From: Pseudoramibacter alactolyticus ATCC 23263
GTDB taxonomy: Bacteria > Bacillota > Clostridia > Eubacteriales > Eubacteriaceae
Assembly (NCBI RefSeq): GCF_000185505.1
Contig: NZ_GL622359.1
Span: 1,151,412 to 1,215,411 of the forward strand
Direction of reading: 5' to 3'
DNA length: 64,000 nucleotides
Each line of letters opens with the position of its first letter. Position 1 is the first letter of the stretch. Positions 39,513 through 47,685 of this stretch are shown in pieces. The notes beneath the pieces are model-generated. The model worked only from the letters and a program-made list of their open reading frames with translations, had not been told where the DNA came from and ran no database searches. The translations under genes were made by a program, and so were the position numbers.

Positions 39513-40810
39513 AAGGCAAACCCATCCTTCCATGACCTCAGTTCCTGTGTGGAACGAATAAATCTTGTGGGAATTTCATATCCCGCAAGCCGTGTCTCGC
39601 AATGCCGGCGAAACGCCGCATCGGATATATCAAAATCCGCCGAATACCGGCAAATCAGATCGTAGGGCGGCTTCTTAGAAATACTGACCACCGCCTTATG
39701 GATGCCGTTGATGTCGCCAATGATGCTCTGGATGCGCTGTCTGCTGATTTTTTTGCCGGCAATGATTATAACGTCGTCGGCACGGCCTGTTATGTGCACG
39801 CTTCCGGTTTCATCAATATATCCAACGTCGTTTGTAAAGTATGCGTGACCGTCAAGACTGTGAATGCCGGTTGCTTCGTCGACATAGGCGCCGGCCGAAC
39901 CCGCCGTATCCACACAAATGACAGATTGTCCGTCTTTTTGGGCCACGGAGAACACAATATTCCCAATCGGTCTGCCCACATCCGTGCTGTCATCCCGGCA
40001 CGTCCCGACGGCCAGGCTCCCAGCTTCGGAACACCCGTACTGCTGAAGAACCGGTACGTCAAATTTTTTCGTCAGTCCCGCGGCTGTTTCAGCCGAAAGC
40101 CGGCCGCCTGAAGAAACGATCCTGCACATTTTCTTCCCAAGTGTGTACTGCCCGCCAATGCGAAGCATGGCATCCAAGAAATGTGGAACGCCATACAGGT
40201 AATCCGCATGCATCCGTTCAGAGAGCTCCGCCACACGCCGCGGCAGCAGAATATCCGGCAATAGAATGGTGCCGCCGGTTCTATCCGCCGCCAGCATGAC
40301 GCATATGAAACCAAAGGAATGATAAAATGGCACCGCCGGCAAAAAACGCTCTTCATGCTCTCCGTATCGCATATGGGTCAGGTACCGCTTAAGTTCTATA
40401 TGGATTTGCTTTTCTGTGCGCAAAACCATTTTCGGTTCGCCGGTCGTTGCCGATGTCATCTGAAGTACTGAGCGAGCGGGTATTTCAAGCGCGACAGGAC
40501 GCCGGCGGCGTTCAAGCTGGATCGATCCTTGATCCCATATGGCCAACACGTCGGCCATCAACGCAGCTGACTGCAATTTTTTTGCCGCCGGATAATCGCC
40601 GCTTACGAGCAGGACCGACGCCTGAAGATGCATTGCCGCATGATACAGCACATAGATGCCGATGGCGGTTTTGCTTTGGCAGCAGATTATCTGCTTTTCG
40701 CGGATGCCAAATTTTTCCATCTGAGCAGCGGCCTTGCCAATCGCATCCCAAACAGACTGCTGCGGCACAGATTTTTCGCCAATATAAAAATTTGCCTTGT
40801 GATGCCTCAT
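39509..40810 (-). CDS. AMP-dependent ligase, probable starter-unit activator
   Basis: A 433-residue adenylating enzyme, short for this class. The P-loop reads MTSATTGEPKMVLR near 117-130, where Ala replaces the usual Gly of TSGTTG. The region AVPFYHSFGF near 158-167, QQYGCSEAG near 259-267 and DVGYIDETG-SVHITGRADDVI complete the fold. It lies between the radical SAM and thioesterase genes and, like YbtE in yersiniabactin synthesis, probably activates an acid and loads it on a free-standing carrier. The acid is unknown; no salicylate synthase is nearby. The start is the ATG at 40810 after GGAGG. Confidence 0.85.
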   Translation of the reverse strand: MRHHKANFYIGEKSVPQQSVWDAIGKAAAQMEKFGIREKQIICCQSKTAIGIYVLYHAAMHLQASVLLVSGDYPAAKKLQSAALMADVLAIWDQGSIQLERRRRPVALEIPARSVLQMTSATTGEPKMVLRTEKQIHIELKRYLTHMRYGEHEERFLPAVPFYHSFGFICVMLAADRTGGTILLPDILLPRRVAELSERMHADYLYGVPHFLDAMLRIGGQYTLGKKMCRIVSSGGRLSAETAAGLTKKFDVPVLQQYGCSEAGSLAVGTCRDDSTDVGRPIGNIVFSVAQKDGQSVICVDTAGSAGAYVDEATGIHSLDGHAYFTNDVGYIDETGSVHITGRADDVIIIAGKKISRQRIQSIIGDINGIHKAVVSISKKPPYDLICRYSADFDISDAAFRRHCETRLAGYEIPTRFIRSTQELRSWKDGFAL

Positions 40811-40824
40811 TTTTCCTCCGTTTC

Positions 40825-42120
40825 TCAATCGTATTTAATAATGGACAGCTGCCTGTCAACAATCCTTCGCTCTGCGTCATCGAGCAGGTCGTAGTATATA
40901 TTGTCAACATATAGCCTGCCCTTTTTTGTCAGGACATAGGCGTCCGAAACCTCCGCCAACAGGCCGGCTTCCATAAGCTTACTAAGCTTCGGCAAGAACA
41001 CCTCGCGGCAGACCGAATGTTCAAATTGAGACTTGTTGAGCCTGAGGATTTTCGGGAATCCGACGATTTGCATATAATTCATTTGCTGATCCGTCAAGAC
41101 TTTTATCTGCGAATAAGACGGCGTCGGCAGCGTGACATACGCATGATACAGAGGATTGCGGTATTTGCATCGGCCTATCAGCCCGAAAGCCCCGGAACCG
41201 ATCGCAAGGCAATTGCTGACATTGTCCTCCCCGCCGTAATAGGATGTTTCCATGATGATATCGCCGCGTTTGACAAAGCCATAGGATGTTTCCTGGCGAT
41301 AGCCGCCTTCTTCCAGCATGGCCATATCGTGATCCATCATCGCGAGAAGCTCACTTGTTGACGGAAGCTGAACCGCGCCGTCTTTGATAGACGGCTCAAG
41401 CTTATTTTTCATCGGATACAGGTGGCTGTAGTCAATGCCGCCTACATCAAGTCGCATGGCCGTTTTTAGATCCCGTTCGACGATCTGTTTCGGCGTCCGT
41501 TCAAATCCATAGTCAGGATAACCATATAAAATATCGACAAATACGTTTATGTTGTTTTTGCGAAGTGTTTCAAGGGTCAGATAGACCTCTTCAAGCGTTG
41601 CCTCGATTTCAAAAAAATCACGCAGCGGGCGATAAAACGTCTGTACGCCTGTGCTGACACGTGTGATATTTTCATCCAGCAAAAATGCGATCATTTCGGG
41701 TTGATACAGCGACGTCGAGGATCCTTCCATATTGATAGCCGCATTCGGCAGCATGTCGTAATTTTTTCGAATCACGGCAAGTATCCGGGCCAAAAGAAAG
41801 GGCGGGATCAATGACGGCGACCCGCCGCCGAAATGGATATTGTTAATAGAAAATCCGTATGGAGCATAATATTCAAGCTCTGCAATGACCTTCTCCACGT
41901 ACCCATTGATAGCATCAAGATTGTATTCCTTGTCGAATCCGCAAAAACGGCATTTCGAATCACAAAATGGGAAATGCACATAAAGCATCGTGTCAGCGCC
42001 GCGATTCCTATCAAGTTCCTGCGCGAATGATTTCTTCAGCTCGGCAGAGCTTCTGTCCCGGAGCAAATCAATATGTGGATAATAATACTGATGCGGAAGC
42101 AATATTTTTTGATTAAACAT
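40825..42120 (-). CDS. HemN/HemW-like radical SAM enzyme
   Basis: A 431-residue protein with the CxxxCxxC cluster motif at C53, C57 and C60 (FPFCDSKCRFCGFD), the family signature HFGGGSPSLIPP near 95-106, and a C-terminal HemN_C-like domain (about 330-425). This architecture is shared by coproporphyrinogen dehydrogenase HemN, HemW, HutW/ChuW and the class C radical SAM methyltransferases that modify natural products. Its place between the ligase and a thioesterase makes a class C methylation or other carbon chemistry on the NRPS product likely. ATG at 42120 is used; a TTG at 42132 would overlap the upstream stop. Confidence 0.88.
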   Translation of the reverse strand: MFNQKILLPHQYYYPHIDLLRDRSSAELKKSFAQELDRNRGADTMLYVHFPFCDSKCRFCGFDKEYNLDAINGYVEKVIAELEYYAPYGFSINNIHFGGGSPSLIPPFLLARILAVIRKNYDMLPNAAINMEGSSTSLYQPEMIAFLLDENITRVSTGVQTFYRPLRDFFEIEATLEEVYLTLETLRKNNINVFVDILYGYPDYGFERTPKQIVERDLKTAMRLDVGGIDYSHLYPMKNKLEPSIKDGAVQLPSTSELLAMMDHDMAMLEEGGYRQETSYGFVKRGDIIMETSYYGGEDNVSNCLAIGSGAFGLIGRCKYRNPLYHAYVTLPTPSYSQIKVLTDQQMNYMQIVGFPKILRLNKSQFEHSVCREVFLPKLSKLMEAGLLAEVSDAYVLTKKGRLYVDNIYYDLLDDAERRIVDRQLSIIKYD

Positions 42121-42124
42121 GAAT

Positions 42125-42955
42125 TTACTCAATTCTCTTTTTTATAATCTTGATGGAAGCCGATGGCTCAAAGAATAGGAAAAGATGTTCGCCAGAAACT
42201 TGGACGATCTCAAAGGGCGCGTCGATAAACGCGCGCCATTTCTCAGGTTCCAAATGACTCAGCAGATGATCGTCTTCGGCCCAGATCATCGTCGTCGGCA
42301 CCTTGATCTTTCGGAACGGTTTCTCCGGTTTGTAACGGTGCAGCATGACAGAATCCGCATTGAAAATCCGGACAATGTTCGTTATTTCCCGGGCAAATCC
42401 CTCCGGATTGCGCATCGGCAGAGCATACTGATGAAGCATTTTTGCATATACGAACACATCGCTTTCCGATACAACGCCCCTTTTCTCAAATGCGTAATCC
42501 GATGCCGACTCGGAAAACAATTCCGTCTGCTCTGTTCCAGAATGCGTTTGCGTCCCCACAAGATAACGAATGATTTCCGTCAGATACTTTTTCGATTTTT
42601 CATTATAAAAAAGTGTCGCGCCATCTCCCTGGCTGTCGGGCGTTGCCCCGCTGACCAGAAAAAAATGCTTCGGCAGCGGCGCGCCGTTTTTGTTTATTTC
42701 GCCATAAAGCTCATACGCGGCAACCGAGCCAAGGCAGTAACCTAAAATCGCATAAGGCGTTTGAAGTCTTTTTTCTATCTGCCTGTAAAGATCCTTTGCC
42801 AGTAATTTCATATCAGAGATAAAGGCATCCCGGAAACGCAGGCCTCTGCCGGGAAGTTCAACCGGACAGACCTCCACGTTGCCATCAAACATTTTTCGCC
42901 ATTTAATAAACATCATCGCCGAAGCGGATGCCCCCGGAATACAGAATAAAATCAT
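42125..42955 (-). CDS. Thioesterase-like hydrolase with Cys nucleophile (GxCxG)
   Basis: A 276-residue alpha/beta hydrolase related to type II thioesterases: FCIPGASAS at the start, VELPGRGLRFRD (near 32-43), then GYCLG at 72-76 where C74 takes the place of the usual Ser. WAEDDHL and SGEHLFLF supply the likely Asp and His. Cys in this position is known in some NRPS thioesterases that hold a slow acyl-enzyme and form strained rings. It may transfer or release an acyl group rather than hydrolyse. Its ATG overlaps the carrier stop (ATGA). This is the second thioesterase of the operon. Confidence 0.88.
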   Translation of the reverse strand: MILFCIPGASASAMMFIKWRKMFDGNVEVCPVELPGRGLRFRDAFISDMKLLAKDLYRQIEKRLQTPYAILGYCLGSVAAYELYGEINKNGAPLPKHFFLVSGATPDSQGDGATLFYNEKSKKYLTEIIRYLVGTQTHSGTEQTELFSESASDYAFEKRGVVSESDVFVYAKMLHQYALPMRNPEGFAREITNIVRIFNADSVMLHRYKPEKPFRKIKVPTTMIWAEDDHLLSHLEPEKWRAFIDAPFEIVQVSGEHLFLFFEPSASIKIIKKRIE

Positions 42956-43191
42956 TTTGCAGGCACGTACCTTTCCACCGTATTGACAAAATCATCCACG
43001 CCGCCGCCCGCCAGCTTCATCAGATCCTCATTTGCAAAGCGAATATCATACTTTTCTTCTATAACCGTTATCAATTCGATAAATCGCAATGAATTAAGAT
43101 TGTCAAGATAACTCTGCGCATCACATGCAATCAGGTCGGTATCCTGGGGCGCAGCGATTTTTAAAATAATTTCTTCGATTTCTTTCAGCAT
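42952..43191 (-). CDS. Free-standing acyl carrier protein (NSL motif)
   Basis: A 79-residue acidic four-helix carrier. The phosphopantetheine serine is S34 in DNLNSLRFIEL, where the common DSL is NSL. It looks closer to fatty-acid/polyketide ACPs than to PCPs. It starts next to the stop of the other carrier and overlaps the thioesterase start downstream. It may hold the starter acyl group made by the adjacent ligase. Confidence 0.85.
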   Translation of the reverse strand: MLKEIEEIILKIAAPQDTDLIACDAQSYLDNLNSLRFIELITVIEEKYDIRFANEDLMKLAGGGVDDFVNTVERYVPAK

Positions 43192-43431
43192 TTAATTCTC
43201 TTTCTTTCCCGTATCTTTTAATCTTTCCGCAACCGTGACAGTCATCTTCCTAACTGTGTCATTTGAATACAGATCTGTCGAAACCAGTCCGACGTTAAAT
43301 TTGTTATTAACGTCCTCGAGAATCATCATTGCGGTGATGGAATTTCCGCCGAGGTCAAAAAAATTTTCATCTGGCTCAATACGATCGATCTCGAGAATCC
43401 GGCACCATATTTTTGTAATCTCTTTTTCCAT
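43192..43431 (-). CDS. Free-standing peptidyl/aryl carrier protein
   Basis: A 79-residue carrier with the classical PCP core FFDLGGNSITAMMIL; S31 is the phosphopantetheine site. It is the first gene after the operon promoter and is read directly into the second carrier. AGGAG precedes the ATG. With two separate carriers in one operon, one could carry the starter and one an intermediate for the radical SAM enzyme; this is inference. Confidence 0.88.
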   Translation of the reverse strand: MEKEITKIWCRILEIDRIEPDENFFDLGGNSITAMMILEDVNNKFNVGLVSTDLYSNDTVRKMTVTVAERLKDTGKKEN

Positions 43432-43630
43432 GCGATGCTCCTTTTTGTATTAAAATACTAAATGGCCTCTATTATCAGGTGTGGCTAACATTTGACTTAA
43501 AAAAATACTGATCCCATCAAAACGAACGGCAATAATCCCGGTGGTTTTATTCCGTCGTCGCCCCCAAAGAGCCTCAAAAGCCACATGGCAGGATAAGGAT
43601 GTTCAATATTTATCAAGGCTAACTTTTACG

Positions 43631-43636
43631 ATTATA
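43631..43636 (-). promoter_or_regulatory. Promoter of the NRPS operon (extended -10) with a long leader
   Basis: Minus-strand TGG-TATAAT: TATAAT at 43636-43631 with an extended -10 TG; the -35 is poor. The leader runs about 190 bases to 43431, contains GTTAGCC twice (near 43615 and 43490) and a GC-rich segment with several possible hairpins. No known riboswitch is recognised. From 43637 to 43991 I see no convincing gene; weak plus-strand ORFs there overlap the helicase gene. Confidence 0.55.
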
Positions 43637-43991
43637 CCAATAATTAATCCATATTAAAAGCAAAATGGCTCATGATTTTTAAAAAATTTTAACCGCTCAG
43701 ACCGTGTCTCCCCCTCTGAAAAGATGTCGCGCGCATTGATATCTACCCCTAATATTGAACAAGCAACAAGAGGGTATTTTTATAAATACCGTTATGGATT
43801 CAAACGCAAATGTGTTGGCATTGCACCGTCAGAGAACGTGGGCCAAAATGCCAGGCAGCGAGCTTTCACAATCCCATTCGGGAATGAATGGGCATTGCGG
43901 ATGCGAATGGGCGGAAGCCTTAAAGCATCAAAAGCAAAATAAAGAGTGGTCTTTTGTCCAGAATTCTATGGACATATCACTGACATGGTTT

Positions 43992-46190
43992 TTATATCTT
44001 TTGCCTGATCGCATCATTGCCCTTGCGGATGAGCCCCCGGGCCTCGCAAAGCGCCAGGTCAATTTTCTTCTCGCCGGCCGTCTCGAAACGCACCGCCGCA
44101 GTCCGGCCGGCCACCGACGCGATCTGTCCCCGGCCGAAACGCCTGTGGATCAGCACATCGCCCGGGTGCCAGCGCCGGCTGCGCGACGCCCCGCGCTTGC
44201 GCTGCTTTTCCCGGCGCATCTGCGCCAGATAGTCCGCCCCCAATTCCCCCAGGATTTTGCGGCGCCTTTTCTTTGGCTGGGCGGCGGACTTTTCTTCCTC
44301 GCCCATATAGCGGCGCACAAAGCGGGAAACCGCCGGCGCATCGGGACCGCTGACCGAGACAAATTCGAGTTCCCGGCGGGCCCGGGTCGCCCCGACATAA
44401 AACAGGCGCACCTCCTCGGCAAACAGCGCCCGCCCTTCCGGCGAATCCTCCAGCGCGGCCCGGGATGGAAATTCCCCCTCCACCGCGTCGATCACATACA
44501 CCTTGTCGAACTCGAGGCCCTTGCTCGCGTGAATGGTCGAGAGGGTCACGCCGGCGGCGGGCCCGGGTGCCTGCGACGAAACGATTTGTGCCAGCTCGTC
44601 CAGGCGGTTTAAAAACTGCGTCTGGGTTTGAGCGCGGCCGGCCAAAATCCGGATGATCTTCAGCTTCTGGCGGATGCTTTCCTCCCGGTAGCCCCGCTCG
44701 ATGCGAAACTGCAGATGCGCCTCGTAGCCCAGCCCGTCCAGGATCAGGCGGATCCCCGGCCCCGGAGCCATCGTCTTCAGCCGGGCGAACCCCTTTGCCT
44801 CGGCGGCGATTTTATCCGTCTGCCACTCGGGCAGCCCCGGCAAGGCCAGCAGCACATCAAACACGCTTTGTCCCGCCGGGGCCTGCATCGCCGCGGCCAT
44901 CTGCTGCCGCGAGAGGCCGCAGTCCATTTTGTAGTAAATGCGCGCAAAGATTCCGCGATCCGTCGGATCCTTGGCCAGCGCGAAGAAATCCCGAATGTCC
45001 AGCACCGTGAAGTGAGAAAAAAACAGCGGCCGGTGCTCTTTGAGCCGATAGCGCACGCCCTCCCGTTCAAACAGATCCACCAGGGGCAGCGCCGACTCGT
45101 TGTTGCGGTACAAAATTGCCGTCTCCTTGCCTTCACTGCGAATGGCCGCGAGCAAAAAGCGGTAGCTCTCTTCGGCGGAGGCCACCCGCTGATGCACCGG
45201 CGGCACACCCGGGGGATTCTGTGTGATCATGTGCTTGGGGGTGCGCCCGCGGTTGAACACGATGAATCGGTCGGACGCCGCGACCAGCTGCGCCGTGCTG
45301 CGGTAGTTGGTCTCCATCAATAACACCTTTGCCCGGGGGTAATGCGCTTTAAAATGCAGCAGCATGGCCGGCGAGGCCCCGCGAAAACCATAGATGCTCT
45401 GGTCCTCGTCGCCCACCACAAAAAAATGGCCGCCCCGCCCAGTCAAAAGCCGCAGAATGGCAAACTGCAGCGGCGAAGTATCCTGGGCTTCGTCCAGATT
45501 GATATATGGATAGCGCCGGGCAAAATCCGCCCGCAGGTCCGGGTATTTTTTCATCAGACCGTAGGCATAGCGCAAAATATCGTCGAAATCCATGACGCGC
45601 TTCCGTTTTTTAGTGGCTTCATAGCGCGCGAGGATCTGCGGGAAGCGCACCGCCTCCGGCATCAGCTCCGCGACGGCTTCCTCGTCCAGCATTTGATTTC
45701 GGGCCAGGGTCAGCGCCGATTCGATCTCCGCCATATCCGCATCCGTCGGAAAGGTCCCGTGAATCTGTTTGTAAATCTTTCGGAGCATCGGCTGCGTCTC
45801 CGCAAGAATATCAAAGGCCCGGCGGCGATATCGCCGCTCGTAGGCGCGAATCACCCCCAGCGCAAAGCTGTGAATCGTCGAGAAGCGCGGCACTTCGCCG
45901 GCGTCTCCAAAAAGCCGACGATACCAGCTTGACAGATCCGCAGCCCCGGCCCGGGAGAAGGTCAGGCTCAGGATGTGCTCCGCCGGAATCCCGCACGCCA
46001 AAATCATATAGGCCAGCCGGCAGATGATCACCGTGGTTTTTCCGCTGCCCGGCACGGCGAGCAGCAGCGTCGGCCCGTCCACCCGCGCGGCGGCGGCCAT
46101 CTGCTGGGCGTTGAGGGCCAGACCATGGCGCGCCAAAAAAGCCCCCAAATCGGGGTGCGGATGCTGGGTTGTCTTTCTTTGACGGCTCAC
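43992..46190 (-). CDS. UvrD/PcrA-like superfamily 1 DNA helicase
   Basis: A 732-residue helicase starting at a GTG at 46190, chosen for the AGGAG seven bases upstream. Motifs in order: Q-motif LNAQQMAAA, Walker A AVPGSGKTT (near 45-53), Ia TFSRAGAADL, II LDEAQDTS, III GDEDQSIYGFRGA, IV ETNYRS, V STIHASKGLEFDKVYV, VI VGATRARRELEF. The end has a basic linker and a short Tudor-like HPGDVLIHRRFGRGQIASV module, as in PcrA, which binds RNA polymerase. It is shorter in the 2B region than model UvrD. Role in repair or replication-transcription conflict is family knowledge. Confidence 0.92.
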   Translation of the reverse strand: MSRQRKTTQHPHPDLGAFLARHGLALNAQQMAAAARVDGPTLLLAVPGSGKTTVIICRLAYMILACGIPAEHILSLTFSRAGAADLSSWYRRLFGDAGEVPRFSTIHSFALGVIRAYERRYRRRAFDILAETQPMLRKIYKQIHGTFPTDADMAEIESALTLARNQMLDEEAVAELMPEAVRFPQILARYEATKKRKRVMDFDDILRYAYGLMKKYPDLRADFARRYPYINLDEAQDTSPLQFAILRLLTGRGGHFFVVGDEDQSIYGFRGASPAMLLHFKAHYPRAKVLLMETNYRSTAQLVAASDRFIVFNRGRTPKHMITQNPPGVPPVHQRVASAEESYRFLLAAIRSEGKETAILYRNNESALPLVDLFEREGVRYRLKEHRPLFFSHFTVLDIRDFFALAKDPTDRGIFARIYYKMDCGLSRQQMAAAMQAPAGQSVFDVLLALPGLPEWQTDKIAAEAKGFARLKTMAPGPGIRLILDGLGYEAHLQFRIERGYREESIRQKLKIIRILAGRAQTQTQFLNRLDELAQIVSSQAPGPAAGVTLSTIHASKGLEFDKVYVIDAVEGEFPSRAALEDSPEGRALFAEEVRLFYVGATRARRELEFVSVSGPDAPAVSRFVRRYMGEEEKSAAQPKKRRRKILGELGADYLAQMRREKQRKRGASRSRRWHPGDVLIHRRFGRGQIASVAGRTAAVRFETAGEKKIDLALCEARGLIRKGNDAIRQKI

Positions 46191-46238
46191 GGCGTTACTC
46201 CTGTTTTTTAATCCTATTTTACACCAAATCGCGCCATT

Positions 46239-46273
46239 AAAAAAAGCCAATGATCAAAAAACGATCATTGGCT
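46239..46273 (-). terminator. Terminator of the alcohol dehydrogenase gene
   Basis: Minus-strand AGCCAATGATC-loop-GATCATTGGCT, 11-bp perfect stem, followed by a T-run. Confidence 0.9.
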
Positions 46274-46294
46274 TCAAAATGGCTGCGAAAAAGA

Positions 46295-47464
46295 TTAACG
46301 GCATCCGACGCCGGCATAAACCATATCGACCACGGTGCCCATTTCGTCGCGGGTCGGCTGCACCGGATTGGTGGTCAGCGTGGTGTCCGCCATGGCGCGG
46401 TCGATGAGTTTGTCCCGGACCTCTGCAAAATTGTCCGTATCGGCCTTACTGGCCTTCAGACAAGTGGGAATGCCAAGCTTGCCGCAAAGCTCAAAGATCA
46501 GGCGCACAAAGGTTGCCGCCGCCGATGCCCCGGCATCCTGCGGCTCTCCGACAGATTCAAGCAGGCGCTTGTAAAGGTATTCGGCACGCTCGTCCTTGCC
46601 ATTAAAGGCGACGACATAGGGCAGCACCATGGCGCAGGCCAGACCGTGGGGCAGGTGATACTGGGCGCCGACACCGTGGGCGATGGCATGCGCCATGCCG
46701 AGGCCGGAACTGTTAAAGGCGATCCCCGCCATGCTCGACGCGATCTGCATGCTGGCTTTGCTGTCGAGGTCGTGCCCGTTTTCGTAGCTGGGCAGCAGGC
46801 TCTTGAATACCAATTCGCAGGCCTTGGCCGCATAACAGCGCGAGAAGGGATTGTTGCCCGTCGACACGTAGGATTCCACCGCGTGGGTCAGCACGTCGAG
46901 ACCCGTGGCCGCCGTGGCCCCCGCCGGAACGGATTCGATCAGTTTCGGATCGAGGATGGCCGCGTCGGGCATCATAATGTCGTCGGTCAGCGGGATTTTC
47001 GTCCCGGTTTTCTGGTCGGTAATCACGGCGTATTCCGTCACCTCCGAGCCGGTGCCGGCGGTGGTGGGAATGGCGATGAACTGCGGTTTGACAATGTATT
47101 CCCTGTCGGTGAACATCGCCTTAAAATGATAGGTATAATAAATGATCCCCTTGGCGGTGTCGATGGAAGAGCCGCCGCCCAGAGCGATCAGCACATCCGG
47201 ACGGTCCATCAGAATGTGGGTCAGACCTTTTTCGACAATATCCGTGGAGGGATCCGGCTTCACATCCGGAAAAACATGGTATTCGATGCCCGCCGCTTCG
47301 AGCACATCCGTCACCATCTTGAGCAGGCCGAATTTAACCATGCCTTCGTCGGTAACGATGCAAACTTTTTGATAGCCCTGCTGGCCCAGCTTGGCAACGG
47401 AGCCAATGCCGTACCAAATTTTCGGCTTCACCTGAAACTGGCGAACCTTATCCATTTTGCTCAT
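46295..47464 (-). CDS. Iron-containing alcohol dehydrogenase
   Basis: A 389-residue group III dehydrogenase of normal length. GGGSSIDTAKG (near 96-106) binds the cofactor; the metal ligands come from ATGLDVLTHAVES (near 192-204), GMAHAIAHGVGA and LPHGLACAMVLP. It resembles the 1,3-propanediol/butanol dehydrogenase branch and probably reduces short aldehydes during fermentation with NAD(P)H. The gene stands alone, with its own terminator. Confidence 0.93.
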   Translation of the reverse strand: MSKMDKVRQFQVKPKIWYGIGSVAKLGQQGYQKVCIVTDEGMVKFGLLKMVTDVLEAAGIEYHVFPDVKPDPSTDIVEKGLTHILMDRPDVLIALGGGSSIDTAKGIIYYTYHFKAMFTDREYIVKPQFIAIPTTAGTGSEVTEYAVITDQKTGTKIPLTDDIMMPDAAILDPKLIESVPAGATAATGLDVLTHAVESYVSTGNNPFSRCYAAKACELVFKSLLPSYENGHDLDSKASMQIASSMAGIAFNSSGLGMAHAIAHGVGAQYHLPHGLACAMVLPYVVAFNGKDERAEYLYKRLLESVGEPQDAGASAAATFVRLIFELCGKLGIPTCLKASKADTDNFAEVRDKLIDRAMADTTLTTNPVQPTRDEMGTVVDMVYAGVGCR

Positions 47465-47656
47465 TATTTCCCCTTTTTATTTCAATTGTTTTATCGATTT
47501 GACGGTATAGAATCTCTTTGAGTCCTTTGCTAACCACACAAAGGGACGTCTTTATTATAGCAGGGGCTCGATTGCCTGTGAATGGCCTGACAAATATTTT
47601 GCTAAAGAAGGCGCGTTTTTATCCTTTGCCGGCGCCGTCCGTTTAAAAAATGGCAT

Positions 47657-47676
47657 AAAAAAAGCGCCGAAGCGCC
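47657..47676 (-). terminator. Terminator downstream of the SRP RNA
   Basis: Minus-strand GGCGC-TTCG-GCGC hairpin followed by seven T. Confidence 0.65.
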
Positions 47677-47685
47677 AAATAAAAA

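Larger units (their letters stand above)
24520..43636 (-). other. NRPS biosynthetic gene cluster (predicted methylated bis-thiazoline product)
   Basis: Ten genes on one strand, from an extended -10 promoter near 43636 to a hairpin near 24450. Order of transcription: carrier, carrier, GxCxG thioesterase, HemN-like radical SAM, AMP ligase, type II thioesterase, NRPS, ABC ATPase, ABC permease, AMP ligase. Several gene pairs overlap by ATGA. Base composition looks less GC-rich than the flanks. There is no regulator, no salicylate synthase, no thiazolinyl reductase and no phosphopantetheinyl transferase inside. The boundary on the 24.5 kb side is inferred from spacing and the terminator. Confidence 0.8.

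Noticed and set aside
40825-42120. Naming the radical SAM gene hemN, hemW or hemZ
   Set aside because: The shared fold does not prove a heme role; no other heme genes are near and the gene is inside an NRPS operon.
29119-43431. Calling the cluster yersiniabactin or pyochelin
   Set aside because: No salicylate synthase, no PKS part, no thiazolinyl reductase and no terminal thioesterase domain; it ends in a reductase and has a radical SAM enzyme.
43440-43620. ZTP- or ykkC-like riboswitch in the NRPS leader (CCACCGGGA, ACGGAATAAAA)
   Set aside because: Only short matches; the paired GGTGG arm and the downstream conserved parts are missing.
43755-44612. Plus-strand ORF of 285 codons starting in the gap beside the NRPS operon
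   Set aside because: Most of it is opposite the helicase C-terminus; the unique first 80 codons match no family and no convincing ribosome site is seen.
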